Shown here in pieces: positions 16,897-25,705 of a stretch of 64,000 nt of DNA. Under the pieces are notes generated by a model that searched no databases, was not told the DNA's origin, and worked only from the letters and a program-made list of their open reading frames with translations. The stretch is from Terrimicrobiaceae bacterium (GTDB taxonomy: Bacteria; Verrucomicrobiota; Verrucomicrobiia; Chthoniobacterales; Terrimicrobiaceae), in assembly GCA_018402345.1 (NCBI GenBank), contig JAGYIV010000010.1, positions 595,450 through 659,449 on the forward strand, read 5' to 3'. A program made the position numbers and the translations under genes. Numbering within the stretch: the first letter of the stretch is position 1; each line of letters opens with the position of its first letter.

Positions 16897-17190
16897 AGAC
16901 CAATGATAAGGTTTGATTTTTACTTGTCAATTATCCAATGTCGATTTGCTGACCTCGGTTTGATATTTGAACAAGAAGAAGGAGGAAAGATCCGCCTCCG
17001 CGCTGCACGACTACGGCGTGATGAAGTGGCGAGGGCTGTTCGCAGCTGTAACGAGTAACGGGTGGCTCGTAACGAGTGAAAGCCGGCGGTCCCTACGCCT
17101 GCATTTTTATTGGTGGTTATTCGTGCTGATTGGTGGTTTAAAAATTGGAAAAAGTGGGAGGGTCGTGCTGATTCGAGGTTGTGGTTTAAC
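16897..17190. other. Gene-free boundary between island and polysaccharide locus
   Basis: Only low-complexity sequence and a ttattcgtgctgattggtgg word (17115-17140) are seen. It marks the change from small modules to the glycan locus. Confidence 0.4.
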
Positions 17191-20100
17191 TTATCTTCCT
17201 TTCCAGCCTTTGAGGGTGTAGTGGAGGAGGGGCTTTTTGCCGCAAGATTTGAGGGAGGGATTGCTCTGCAGGTATTTGGACTCGTCGTAAGCCGGGTTGG
17301 GAGCGCGCCCCTCGAAAACCCCAAGGAAGGCATAGTGAAGAAAGGGGCGCGATGTGGAGGCTTTGACATCCGGGTTTTGCTCGAAATACCAAGCGTGGTT
17401 AAAAAAGCCGGAGTGTCGGTGCTTGAGGAGGATTTGCAGGGCGACAGGAAGGCGGGCGATTTTTACTGCGGTATTGTGTGTTTTGTCCCACACGTATCGC
17501 CCCGGCGCTCCCAGTTTCCATGTGAAGCGCGCGACCATGGCATCGAGGCGTGACTGGATTTCAGCAACCCGGCGATCGGACTCGGCTTCCAATGCGAGGA
17601 TTCGTTTGCCCAAGAGAGAGATTTCGTCAAAACGTGCCGAAAGATCGGCGGAGAGCGCATTGCGCTCTGTCGTCAGCGCCGACACCTGCCCCTCGGTGGC
17701 TTGATGCTGCTGCCGCAGGGCCTCGAGGTCGCTTGCCAACTGCTGCTTGGTGCTTTCCAATGTGGTCACTCGCTCGGCCAGTTGTCCGCGCTCGCTCACA
17801 TGGGTTGTGTTCTGCGCGGAGAGGGCGTCGCGCTCTGTGGCGAGTTCGTCGTGTTCCGCGACGAGCGTCGAGAGGCGAGCGTCGAGGGTCGAGCGCTCTA
17901 CCGCCAGATTGTCGCGCTCGGTGGTGAGGGCCGCGATCTGACCCTCGGCGGCTTGTTGCTGCTGCTGCAGGGCCTCGAGGTCGCTTGCCAACTGCTGCTT
18001 GGTGCATTCCAATGCGGTCACTCGCTCGGCCAGTTGTCCGCGCTGGCTCACAAGTGAGGCAACCTGAGCATCCCGCTCCGCGAGGAGTTCATTTCTAGAG
18101 GCCTCCAGAGTGGTCAATCGTTCAGCGAATCTGCCGCGCGTCTCTGCAAGTTGATTCCTGAGGGCATGGGAGTCGGCTTGCTCGGACTCAAGGGTGTCCT
18201 GCGCAGCGATGAGTGCCTTTGTGATTTGAGCGAGTTCTTTGAAGCGATCGTCGAGACTTTGTGCGAGCGCGTTGCGCTCGGAGGTGAGGGCGTCGCTCTC
18301 GGTGACGAGTGACTGGTGGCGGGTGGCGAGTTCGTCGCGTTCCGCGTCGAGCGTCGAGAGGCGGGCGGAGAGCGCTTCGCGCTCTGTTGCGAGTAACGAG
18401 TTGCTGGTAGCGAGGGCTGAGTGCTCGGAAGAAAGCGTCGAGAGGCGAGCGTCGAGGGTCGAGCGCTCTGCCGCAAGGTTGTCGCGCTCGCTTGTGAGGG
18501 CCGCGATCTGACCCTCGGCGGCTTGTTGCTGCTGCCGCAGGGCCTCGAGGTTGCTTGCCAACTGCTGCTTGGTGCCTTCCAATGCGGTCACCCGCTCGGC
18601 CAGTTGTCCGCGCTCGCTCACATGGGTTGTGTTCTGCGAGGCGAGGGCTTCGCGTTCTGCGACGAGCGTCGAGAGGCGAGCGTCGAGGGTCGAGCGCTCT
18701 GCGGCAAGGTTGTCGCGCTCGCTCGTGAGGGTCGCGATCTGATCCTCGGCGGCTTGTTGCTGCTGCCGCAGGGCCTCGAGGTCGCTTGCCAACTGCTGCT
18801 TGGTGCCTTCCAATGCGGTCACCCGCTCGGCCAGTTGTCCGCGCTCGCTCACATGGGTTGTGTTCTGCGCGGTGAGGGCGTCGCGTTCTGCGACGAGCGT
18901 CGAGAGGCGAGCGTCGAGGGTCGAGCGCTCTGCGGCAAGGTTGTCGCGCTCGCTCGTGAGGGCCGCGATCTGACCCTCGGCGGCTTTTTGCTGCTGGCGG
19001 AGGGCGTCGAGCTCGCTTGCCAACTGCTGCTTGGTGCCTTCCAATGCGGTCACCCGCTCGGCCAGTTGTCCGCGCTCGCTCACATGGGTTGTGTTCTGCG
19101 TGGTGAGGGCGTCGCGTTCTGCGACGAGCGTCGAGAGGCGAGCGTCGAGGGTCGAGCGCTCTGCGGCAAGGTTGTCGCGCTCGCTCGTGAGGGCCGCGAT
19201 CTGACCCTCGGCGGCTTGTTGCTGCTGCTGCAGGGCGTCGAGCTCCCCCGCCAACTGCTGCTTGGTGCCTTCCAATGCGGTCACCCGCTCGGCCAGTTGT
19301 CCGCGCTCGCTCACATGGGTTGTGTTCTGCGCGGCGAGGGCTTCGCGTTCTGCGACGAGCGAAGAGAGGCGGGCGTCGAGGGTCGAGCGCTCTGCGGCAA
19401 GGTTGTCGCGCTCGCTTGTGAGGGCCGCGATCTGACCCTCGACGGCTTGTTGCTGCTGCCGCAGGGAATCGAGGTCGCTTGCCAACTGCTGCTTGGTGCC
19501 TTCCAATGCGGTCACCCGCTCGGCCAGTTGGCCGCGCCGCAGGGCCTCTTTTTCCAAGAGAAGAGTCGCCTCGGCAGGGGCACGCTTCAACGCTTCGAGT
19601 TGAGCGTTGAGTTGAGCGGCATGGCCCTCGAGGTTGGCGCATTTTTGTCTCTCGCTTCCGAGTTGGCCGAAATAGCGATCATAATCGGCAAGAACCGGTT
19701 TGATTTTTGAAATGGTGTCTTCGGCGCTTGTAACAAATTTGCTTGTTTTTTTGATGCTCTGGGACTGGGCAGCGGCGAGCAGGGCATCGTAGAGTTCGAT
19801 CGCCATCGGTGGCAGATCGGCTTCCAGCGGGAGATCTCGGCGATCAAGGGTGCTGTGCCTCAGCGAAGCGTCGAAGAAGGATGCCGAAAACGCATGGATT
19901 CGGGCGTCGAAATCCGCCGGAACGGGAATCCCAAGCTTGGACGCGACACCACGAAGAACCTTGGAAGGGTTGGAAAAGACGTCGTCGAAATGGACAAAGG
20001 CCACCGGCAACTCCTGAATGCAGGAAAGGATGGAAATCCAGTTTGTCACATACAGCATGCCGGCTTGATTGATCGTAAAGCCATCTCGCTTGCCCAATGA

Positions 20101-20667
20101 TCTCGCCACGCTTGCGGGATCCCGAATGGCACATACAATTTGGGGATTATACCCAGCGTGCTTAAGAACCGAGAGCCAAAAGGGGAGAAGAATCCCGATA
20201 CAGGGCTCTTTCAATACGGATAAGCGATTTGATAAACTGTAGTTTTTTCGAAGAATTTCCAGCGCCTCCAAGGCGAATTTTGAACGCGCAGGGGTAGACA
20301 AATTGCTCCAATCAACGAAATCCAGGCTCTTCCATGAAACACCCAAACTTGGAAGAAGCTTGAGATGATTGAATTGATACACATCGAAGTCCTCAAAAAA
20401 CCCTTTGGCGTTATTGTTTTGAGCTGGGGGCATCAAATGAGTGGAATTCACGGCCCCGAGGCACTCGATAAGCCTTGCGGTAACGCTGGTGCCGGATCGG
20501 TGCATTCCCAGCACCAAAAGCATGGTAGGTCTGGTTGCGAGAGGTTGGGATGCTCCCTCGCTTGCTGATTCACGACGCTTCTTGGCCGAGGGCTTGATTT
20601 GTTGTTGAACGATAAGCTTTGGAGTGCTGGCGCGGGCTAAATGGGAAGTCGACTTTTTTCGAGCCAT
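17191..20667 (-). CDS. Sulfotransferase with very long repetitive coiled coil
   Basis: The 1158-residue protein begins with a basic tail. A sulfotransferase domain follows at residues ~48-290: LLVLGMHRSGTSVTARLI is the 5-prime PAPS loop at 54-61, and AIRDPASVARSLGKR fits the 3-prime phosphate site. Residues ~330-1050 are almost pure coiled coil built of seven copies of a ~77-residue unit starting RGQLAERVTALE, five of them in perfect tandem. The C-terminus (~1085-1158) has two NHAWYFEQNPDVKAS-type repeats like those at the N-terminus of the protein at 1-2672. The gene is divergent from the Wzm/Wzt exporter genes. Inference: a glycan-capping enzyme on a rod, comparable in layout to WbdD. Alternatively a structural tether. 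Confidence 0.8.
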   Translation of the reverse strand: MARKKSTSHLARASTPKLIVQQQIKPSAKKRRESASEGASQPLATRPTMLLVLGMHRSGTSVTARLIECLGAVNSTHLMPPAQNNNAKGFFEDFDVYQFNHLKLLPSLGVSWKSLDFVDWSNLSTPARSKFALEALEILRKNYSLSNRLSVLKEPCIGILLPFWLSVLKHAGYNPQIVCAIRDPASVARSLGKRDGFTINQAGMLYVTNWISILSCIQELPVAFVHFDDVFSNPSKVLRGVASKLGIPVPADFDARIHAFSASFFDASLRHSTLDRRDLPLEADLPPMAIELYDALLAAAQSQSIKKTSKFVTSAEDTISKIKPVLADYDRYFGQLGSERQKCANLEGHAAQLNAQLEALKRAPAEATLLLEKEALRRGQLAERVTALEGTKQQLASDLDSLRQQQQAVEGQIAALTSERDNLAAERSTLDARLSSLVAEREALAAQNTTHVSERGQLAERVTALEGTKQQLAGELDALQQQQQAAEGQIAALTSERDNLAAERSTLDARLSTLVAERDALTTQNTTHVSERGQLAERVTALEGTKQQLASELDALRQQQKAAEGQIAALTSERDNLAAERSTLDARLSTLVAERDALTAQNTTHVSERGQLAERVTALEGTKQQLASDLEALRQQQQAAEDQIATLTSERDNLAAERSTLDARLSTLVAEREALASQNTTHVSERGQLAERVTALEGTKQQLASNLEALRQQQQAAEGQIAALTSERDNLAAERSTLDARLSTLSSEHSALATSNSLLATEREALSARLSTLDAERDELATRHQSLVTESDALTSERNALAQSLDDRFKELAQITKALIAAQDTLESEQADSHALRNQLAETRGRFAERLTTLEASRNELLAERDAQVASLVSQRGQLAERVTALECTKQQLASDLEALQQQQQAAEGQIAALTTERDNLAVERSTLDARLSTLVAEHDELATERDALSAQNTTHVSERGQLAERVTTLESTKQQLASDLEALRQQHQATEGQVSALTTERNALSADLSARFDEISLLGKRILALEAESDRRVAEIQSRLDAMVARFTWKLGAPGRYVWDKTHNTAVKIARLPVALQILLKHRHSGFFNHAWYFEQNPDVKASTSRPFLHYAFLGVFEGRAPNPAYDESKYLQSNPSLKSCGKKPLLHYTLKGWKGR
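18475..19550. repeat. 231-bp in-gene tandem repeat, five units
   Basis: The landmark ggtgccttccaatgcggtca begins at 18571, 18802, 19033, 19264 and 19495, a perfect 231-bp period (77 codons, or 11 heptads). Two further diverged units have landmarks at 17749 and 18001, 252 bp apart (84 codons, 12 heptads). Confidence 0.9.
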
Positions 20668-20783
20668 AGTAGGATCACACTATCGACAACCTCATGTCGA
20701 AATCCAGAGTAAAACGGCGGGCGCTTGCCCACCTTACGGCCAAACTACGGGATTGTGGATTTTTGCTGCAACAAGCCTGCTGC

Positions 20784-21194
20784 CTACCCCACCGAAATCC
20801 TCGCCGCCGGGTGGATCAACCCGTCGGTTTCAAAGCCGATCCGAAATCCAGCCATCGCTTCGGTAGCTGGGAGGGTATACATGAAGCCGCAGCGGAGTTG
20901 CGGATGGCCTTCGGGTTCGGCTTTGCAAATCGCCTTGACCACATCGGCACGATTCTCCGAGGCGGGAATAGAGACCGTCCTGCCCGAGAGGCTCAGAACT
21001 ATGTGGAGGTGGCTTTGGGATTGCGGATCGGCTGCCAACGCCCAGCAACGAACGGTGACTGGATCGTCAACCGAGGCGGGCGTATCGTGAACCGGAGTTT
21101 CCAGATGCCAATGGCTGACAATGGCGGCGTAGGATTCGCGGGGCAGTTGCTCTTCGCGCCACTGTTGGAGGGGGAGGGATGAAGGATCCGACAT
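20784..21194 (-). CDS. Small beta-sandwich-like protein of the polysaccharide locus
   Basis: From the ATG at 21194 the product has 136 residues with many alternating beta-type stretches: VTVRCWALAADPQSQSHLHI, VLSLSGRTVSIPASENRADVV, PQLRCGFMYTLPA, GFRIGFETDG. The R-x-DVxxA...CGF pattern resembles the beta-sandwich found as an accessory domain in multidomain glycosyltransferases, including residues ~170-255 of the protein at 1-2672. It has no catalytic motif. It is followed by the coiled-coil sulfotransferase on the same strand. A carbohydrate-binding or adaptor role is a guess. Confidence 0.6.
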   Translation of the reverse strand: MSDPSSLPLQQWREEQLPRESYAAIVSHWHLETPVHDTPASVDDPVTVRCWALAADPQSQSHLHIVLSLSGRTVSIPASENRADVVKAICKAEPEGHPQLRCGFMYTLPATEAMAGFRIGFETDGLIHPAARISVG

Positions 21195-21347
21195 GTTGCG
21201 TAAATGACACAGAGCCGCTTTTTCCATCAATGGAAATTTTTATTGATTTAATGCCCATTGTTGGGTTGGTGACTAAAAACAAATCGGCACCTCGGCGGCC
21301 TTTTTGATTTTCTCATTGGGGCAAGAAGCCCATAAATATCATCAAGA

Positions 21348-22145
21348 ATGCTTGAAAATTTGAAAGCCGCCATGGCGGACATCGCGCGATCGAGGCACTA
21401 CGCGAGCTTGATCCACATCCTCGGCTGGCAGGACATGCGCCACCGATACCGCCGCTCGTTTCTCGGGCCATTCTGGCTGGTGGCCAGCACGGCAGCGCTC
21501 GTAGCCACCATCTGCTTGATCCTGGGGCCGATGTTTGGGCTCCCACCGGAACAGTATGTGCCGTATGTCGCGGCGGGAATGATCGTGTGGGGCCTGATCG
21601 TCTCGATGTGCACCGATTCGTGCCAAGCGTTCATCTCTCAGTCCACCATGATCCGGCAGACAGCGGCCCCACTCTTCACTTACGTAGCAAGAGTGGCATG
21701 GCGGAACACGCTTCTGTTTGCGCACAATCTCGTGATTTTTCCTGTGGCATTGTGGATTTCAGGGGCCCATTCGAATATGAATGCCCTTCTGGCTGTGCCG
21801 GGATTTCTCCTCGTGCTGGCGAATCTTGCTTGGATCGGGCTGGTGCTGGCGATCCTCTCGGCGAGATACCGGGATCTGCCAAAGACCATCGATAGCGTGA
21901 TTCCTGTCCTCATGTTTATGACCCCGATCATGTGGAAGCCCGAGATGATGCCGCTGCGGATTGGAGTAAAAATTCTTCAGTTCAATCCCTTTTACTGGAT
22001 GATCGACCTCGTGCGCGTGCCGATGATGGGGGGAATCCCGCCGGGCAAGGTGTGGGTTGGTGCGGCGGTGGTGGCTCTGGTGGGGTGGGTGGTGGCGTTG
22101 ATCCTGTTTGCGCGCACACGCGAACGAATTGTTTACTGGCTCTGA
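21348..22145 (+). CDS. wzm: ABC-2 type polysaccharide exporter permease (Wzm-like)
   Basis: The 265-residue integral membrane protein opens with HYASLIHILGWQDMRHRYRRSFLGPFW, the signature of Wzm/KpsM/TagG permeases. About six membrane segments follow (for example LVASTAALVATICLILGPMF and VWVGAAVVALVGWVVALILF). It exports a lipid-linked polysaccharide across the inner membrane with the ATPase encoded next. Its TGA shares an A with that gene's ATG, so the two are translationally coupled. Confidence 0.88.
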   Translation: MLENLKAAMADIARSRHYASLIHILGWQDMRHRYRRSFLGPFWLVASTAALVATICLILGPMFGLPPEQYVPYVAAGMIVWGLIVSMCTDSCQAFISQSTMIRQTAAPLFTYVARVAWRNTLLFAHNLVIFPVALWISGAHSNMNALLAVPGFLLVLANLAWIGLVLAILSARYRDLPKTIDSVIPVLMFMTPIMWKPEMMPLRIGVKILQFNPFYWMIDLVRVPMMGGIPPGKVWVGAAVVALVGWVVALILFARTRERIVYWL

Positions 22146-22921
22146 TGCAACCCACCGACTTGACCCCGCATGCCGAACCGGAACTGATCGTGTTCCGGGA
22201 TGTCTCGGTTCACTTTCCTGTATTCAATGCCAGCACACGATCATTCCGCAAAAGGGTGATCCAAGTCGCCACAGGCGGCATCGTGGCCCCGGATCACACC
22301 GGTCACATCGTCGTGCAGGCACTGACGAACCTGAACTTCGGCATCCGCTCGGGTGAACGGGTCGCACTCTTTGGCCACAATGGGGCGGGAAAAACCACAC
22401 TCCTCGGGGCGCTGTCCCGCATCTACGCTCCCACAAGTGGATCGGCGGAGATCTCCGGCGCCGTCGGCTCGCTCATCAATATCTCGCTCGGCACGGATCC
22501 CGAGTCCACAGGCCGCGAGAACATCTTTCTGCGCGCGGCCATCCTGGGACTCGGGCGCGATTTTATTCAAAAAAACCTGGAGGAAATCATCGAATTCTCG
22601 GAACTGGGCGACTTCATCGATCTCCCCGTGCGCACCTACTCCTCGGGCATGCAATTGAGGCTGGCTTTCGCCGTGTCCACCATGCTGCGTCCGGAGATTC
22701 TCGTGATGGACGAGTGGTTGAGCGTGGGAGACAAGAATTTCCAATCCAAGGCGGCAGCGAGACTGGATGCCATGCTGAGGGACACGAAAATCCTCGTGTT
22801 GGCGACCCACTCGCGGGATCTCGCGCTGCGGCACTGCAACCGCGCGCTGTGGCTCGAGCATGGCCGCATCAAACTCGACGGCCCGGTAAAGGATGTGGCT
22901 GCGGCGTATTTTGGAAAATAA
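22145..22921 (+). CDS. wzt: Polysaccharide exporter ATPase (Wzt-like, no C-terminal domain)
   Basis: The start is the ATG at 22145, overlapping the permease stop by one base. The 258-residue protein has Walker A GHNGAGKTTLLGALS, signature YSSGMQLRLAFAVSTM, Walker B ILVMDEW and the switch ATHSRD. It energises export of the glycan. It ends right after the ATPase domain (AAAYFGK) and so lacks the C-terminal carbohydrate-binding domain found in Wzt proteins that recognise a capped chain end. That matters for the idea that chain termination is sensed here. Confidence 0.88.
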   Translation: MQPTDLTPHAEPELIVFRDVSVHFPVFNASTRSFRKRVIQVATGGIVAPDHTGHIVVQALTNLNFGIRSGERVALFGHNGAGKTTLLGALSRIYAPTSGSAEISGAVGSLINISLGTDPESTGRENIFLRAAILGLGRDFIQKNLEEIIEFSELGDFIDLPVRTYSSGMQLRLAFAVSTMLRPEILVMDEWLSVGDKNFQSKAAARLDAMLRDTKILVLATHSRDLALRHCNRALWLEHGRIKLDGPVKDVAAAYFGK

Positions 22922-23996
22922 GGATCAATTTTTTCAAGACCACACCAACTCCCCTGCCCGCCAGCGGGACTTGGCCGATGTCACAGTGGCGATCGTCTAT
23001 TTTGATGGCTTGGAGGATTTGCGCCATTGCCTGGCCTGCCTGTCGAGCCAGACCCTCGGGCCTCGGCGAATTCTCGTGGTGGACAACTCGGCGGCGGGAC
23101 TGACTCCGACCGATGTCGCAGAGGGCATCGACATCCTGCGGAGTGGGGCCAATCTCGGCTTCGCCGCTGGCAACAACCTCGCCTTGCGCGAGACGAAGAC
23201 GGAGTTTTTTGCGACCCTGAATGCCGATGCATTTCCCGAGCCAGAGTGGATCGAGGAGATGCTGAACGAAGCAAGGCGGCATCCCGAGGCAGCGGCTTTT
23301 GGAGGGCTTCAGCGGGTGGACGAACAACCGGAATTGGCCGACGGCATCGGCGACCACTACCACTTCAGCGGGCTTGCCTGGCGGGGAGGATATCTGTGCG
23401 AAGTGGCCGACTTGGAGCTCATGCCGCGCCGGATTTTTTCGCCTTGCGGGGCGGCGGCGTTTTTTCGGAAGGCAGACCTCATGGCGATCGGTGGCTTCGA
23501 CGAGGATTTTTTCTGCTACTGCGAGGATTTGGATGCGGGCTTCCGCCTCTGGCTTGCAGGCCGGGAGTGCCGCTTTGTGCCGACGGCGGTGGTCCGTCAT
23601 CGCGGGGCGGGCAGCACAGGAGATAGCCACAGCGATTTTGCCGTGTATCACGGCCACAGGAATCTGGTGTGGGTGTATCTCAAAAACATGCCGGGAATTT
23701 TCCTGTGGCTTTTCCTTCCGGTCCACCTCCTGCTGAACCTTCAGATGGTTCACGCCGTGTCGCAGCGCGGTCAGGGAGATGTGATTCGACAAGCCAAAAA
23801 GGATGCGTTGTCCGCCATCGCTCGTATCTGGGACAAGCGACTGGCGATTCAATCCCGCCGCAAGGCATCGCTGCTGCAGATCTGGCGCGTGCTGGACAAA
23901 AGCCTGCCGCCAGAGCCGTGGCGCAGATCACTCCTGCGGATCAAGGAGCAAATCCGACGGAGGTTGGTGGGCGGGGAATCTGCGAGTCACCTGTAG
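22893..23996 (+). CDS. Family 2 glycosyltransferase (rhamnosyltransferase-like)
   Basis: The 367-residue product contains VTVAIVYFDGLEDLRHCLACL (nucleotide-binding start), ILVVDNSAAG, ANLGFAAGNNLALRE, TLNADAFPEPEW (the D-x-D region) and GGFDEDFFCYCEDLDAGFRL. The order is that of WbbL-type dTDP-rhamnosyltransferases. A hydrophobic FLWLFLPVHLLLNLQMV near residue 270-285 could anchor it to the membrane. It overlaps the Wzt gene by 29 bp, so a later start is possible. Rhamnose as donor fits the rfb genes nearby but is inferred. Confidence 0.8.
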   Translation: MWLRRILENKDQFFQDHTNSPARQRDLADVTVAIVYFDGLEDLRHCLACLSSQTLGPRRILVVDNSAAGLTPTDVAEGIDILRSGANLGFAAGNNLALRETKTEFFATLNADAFPEPEWIEEMLNEARRHPEAAAFGGLQRVDEQPELADGIGDHYHFSGLAWRGGYLCEVADLELMPRRIFSPCGAAAFFRKADLMAIGGFDEDFFCYCEDLDAGFRLWLAGRECRFVPTAVVRHRGAGSTGDSHSDFAVYHGHRNLVWVYLKNMPGIFLWLFLPVHLLLNLQMVHAVSQRGQGDVIRQAKKDALSAIARIWDKRLAIQSRRKASLLQIWRVLDKSLPPEPWRRSLLRIKEQIRRRLVGGESASHL

Positions 23997-24116
23997 CAGC
24001 GGTCTATGTGACCGTCGGCCACCAACTGCGGTCTATGACCGTCGGCCAGCAGCGGCACTCTACGAAAAGCCGATTCACTCCAGCCCGACGGTCATAGACC
24101 GCCGCTACAAGGCGCA
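23994..24116. repeat. Cluster of palindromic dispersed repeats between convergent genes
   Basis: Three copies of the element with ggtctatgaccgtcggccac or its reverse (cggtcatagaccgccgctac) fill the gap between the convergent glycosyltransferase and rfbD genes. Copies in opposite orientation could fold together in mRNA and act as a bidirectional terminator or stabiliser. Confidence 0.6.
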
Positions 24117-24117
24117 C

Positions 24118-25017
24118 CTATTTGGAATCCAATAGCGACATGACGCGGTCCACTCCACCACGCCAGTCCGGCAGAACGAGTCTGAAATCGGTTTCCAACT
24201 TTTTCGTGCAAAGCGAGGAATTCGCGGGGCGGGCGGCGGGCACCGGATAGGCCGAAGCGGGAATCGGGTGGATCGCTTCGGGGCCTGCCTTGAGAACAAT
24301 GCCCAGGCGCAATGCGCTTTCTACGACATGCATCGCGTAGCCGTGCCAGGATGTGCGACCCGCCGCAGCCAGATGAAAAACCCCAGAGGGGAAATTCTCC
24401 TTTCGCTCGCTGCGAAGATACTGTCCAAGAACCTGCGCGCTCACATCGGCGATCAGCGCGGCACCGGTGGGGGCACCGAATTGGTCAGCAACAATACGCA
24501 ACTCCTCACGCTCACGGGCAAGCCGGAGAATTGTTTTGAGAAAATTCGCCCCGTGGGCGCCGAAGACCCAACTGGTGCGGAAAATGAGATGGCGAGCGCC
24601 CGAGGCGGCCAAGGCCTGCTCGCCGTCCAGCTTCGTGCGGCCATAGACGCTCAGGGGATTGGTGGGATCGGTTTCCACATACGGATCATCTTTTGCGCCG
24701 TCGAAGACATAGTCCGTTGAGTAATGGATGACGAGCGCGCCGAGTTTCGCAGCCTCTTCGCCAATGATCCCAGGGGCGATGGCATTGACCGCATGCGCGG
24801 TGGCTTCGTCGCTCTCGGCTTTGTCCACCGCAGTGTAGGCGGCGGGGTTGACGATGATATCGGGACGAGCCGCGCGGATGGCGGCGCGCAAGGACTCGGG
24901 ATCAGCGAGCTCGCATCGCGAACGGTCGAAGGCGATAACTTTGCACAGCGGGGCGAGTGCGCGCTGGAGTTCAAAACCGACTTGGCCATTACAGCCTGTA
25001 AGGAGGATTTTGGGCAT
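24118..25017 (-). CDS. rfbD: dTDP-4-dehydrorhamnose reductase
   Basis: Started at the ATG at 25017 (MPKILLTGCNGQVGFELQRAL), the enzyme has the usual 299 residues. It shows the Rossmann GxxGxxG (GCNGQVG), VNPAAYTAVDKAE, HYSTDYVFDG and the catalytic YGRTK. It reduces dTDP-4-keto-L-rhamnose to dTDP-L-rhamnose with NADPH in the cytoplasm. The gene is separated from rfbA, C and B by three other genes on the same strand. Confidence 0.92.
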   Translation of the reverse strand: MPKILLTGCNGQVGFELQRALAPLCKVIAFDRSRCELADPESLRAAIRAARPDIIVNPAAYTAVDKAESDEATAHAVNAIAPGIIGEEAAKLGALVIHYSTDYVFDGAKDDPYVETDPTNPLSVYGRTKLDGEQALAASGARHLIFRTSWVFGAHGANFLKTILRLAREREELRIVADQFGAPTGAALIADVSAQVLGQYLRSERKENFPSGVFHLAAAGRTSWHGYAMHVVESALRLGIVLKAGPEAIHPIPASAYPVPAARPANSSLCTKKLETDFRLVLPDWRGGVDRVMSLLDSK

Positions 25018-25039
25018 TATAATCGAGCTTTTTGATCGC

Positions 25040-25705
25040 TTAGTTAATACCAAGCCGATGCATCGTTTCATCGATAAAAGCAATATCGTCACTTGAAAGA
25101 GATTCACGATAGCCTCCAATCCGGCCAAGGCGGACTTTCGGGGCACCCAAGCGCGGTTGCAACCAAGGCTGTTTAAAGCTATACTCCTGTTCGACTTGCT
25201 TCATGGCCTCAAATGTAGCAAGTGATGCTATCTGCGCACAGGTTTCCTTGGACAGGCCGAGTTCGAAATGCGCGGAGGTCTTTTGCAGAACCGCCGCGTA
25301 ATCCTTGGACATGTCTTCGTATCGAATCGTTAGAACCGGCAAATCCGAAGCCAACTCCCGCCACATCAGCTGAAAGCGAATAAGATTTTCGACACCAAAA
25401 TACGGGTCGCGAAGAAATTCTGATATCGTGCCCTCATAAGCAAAAAAGTCTTTGAATCGCCCGGTGATTTGATGGAAAAGGCTAACGATCGTGTCATGAG
25501 TGCCGCGCTCGACATAAATAATCCGGTCAACTCCAGAGTAGTGAGCAAGACGTTTAGCACAATCGAAATTTAGGGGCGGCTTTGCACCATCGTTATATTC
25601 AAATCCGTCATGTTCAAAACTGATCGAATCATACCCAGCAAGGTGAAGGCCATAACGTAGCCAAGTGCGCCCAGATTTTGGGAATGAAATCACTAGCTTG
25701 CGCAT
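25040..25705 (-). CDS. Sulfotransferase (PAPS-dependent)
   Basis: The 221-residue product opens LVISFPKSGRTWLRYGLHLAG, the 5-prime phosphosulfate loop of cytosolic-type sulfotransferases. IIYVERGTHDTIVSLFHQ fits the 3-prime phosphate-binding region and IRYEDMSKDY is also conserved. It would transfer sulfate from PAPS to a sugar hydroxyl. Its start overlaps the end of the fusion protein gene by 13 bp, so they are co-expressed. It is the second sulfotransferase of the locus. Confidence 0.85.
   Translation of the reverse strand: MRKLVISFPKSGRTWLRYGLHLAGYDSISFEHDGFEYNDGAKPPLNFDCAKRLAHYSGVDRIIYVERGTHDTIVSLFHQITGRFKDFFAYEGTISEFLRDPYFGVENLIRFQLMWRELASDLPVLTIRYEDMSKDYAAVLQKTSAHFELGLSKETCAQIASLATFEAMKQVEQEYSFKQPWLQPRLGAPKVRLGRIGGYRESLSSDDIAFIDETMHRLGIN

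Noticed and set aside
18475..19550. CRISPR array
   Set aside because: The units are 231 bp, coding, contiguous and in frame, with no spacers. No cas gene is present.
18188..19710. Long overlapping frames of 484 codons (minus) and 429 codons (plus) in the repeat region
   Set aside because: They are shifted or antisense readings of the 231-bp repeats in the sulfotransferase gene, with Arg/His- or Leu/Gly-rich repetitive products and no domain.
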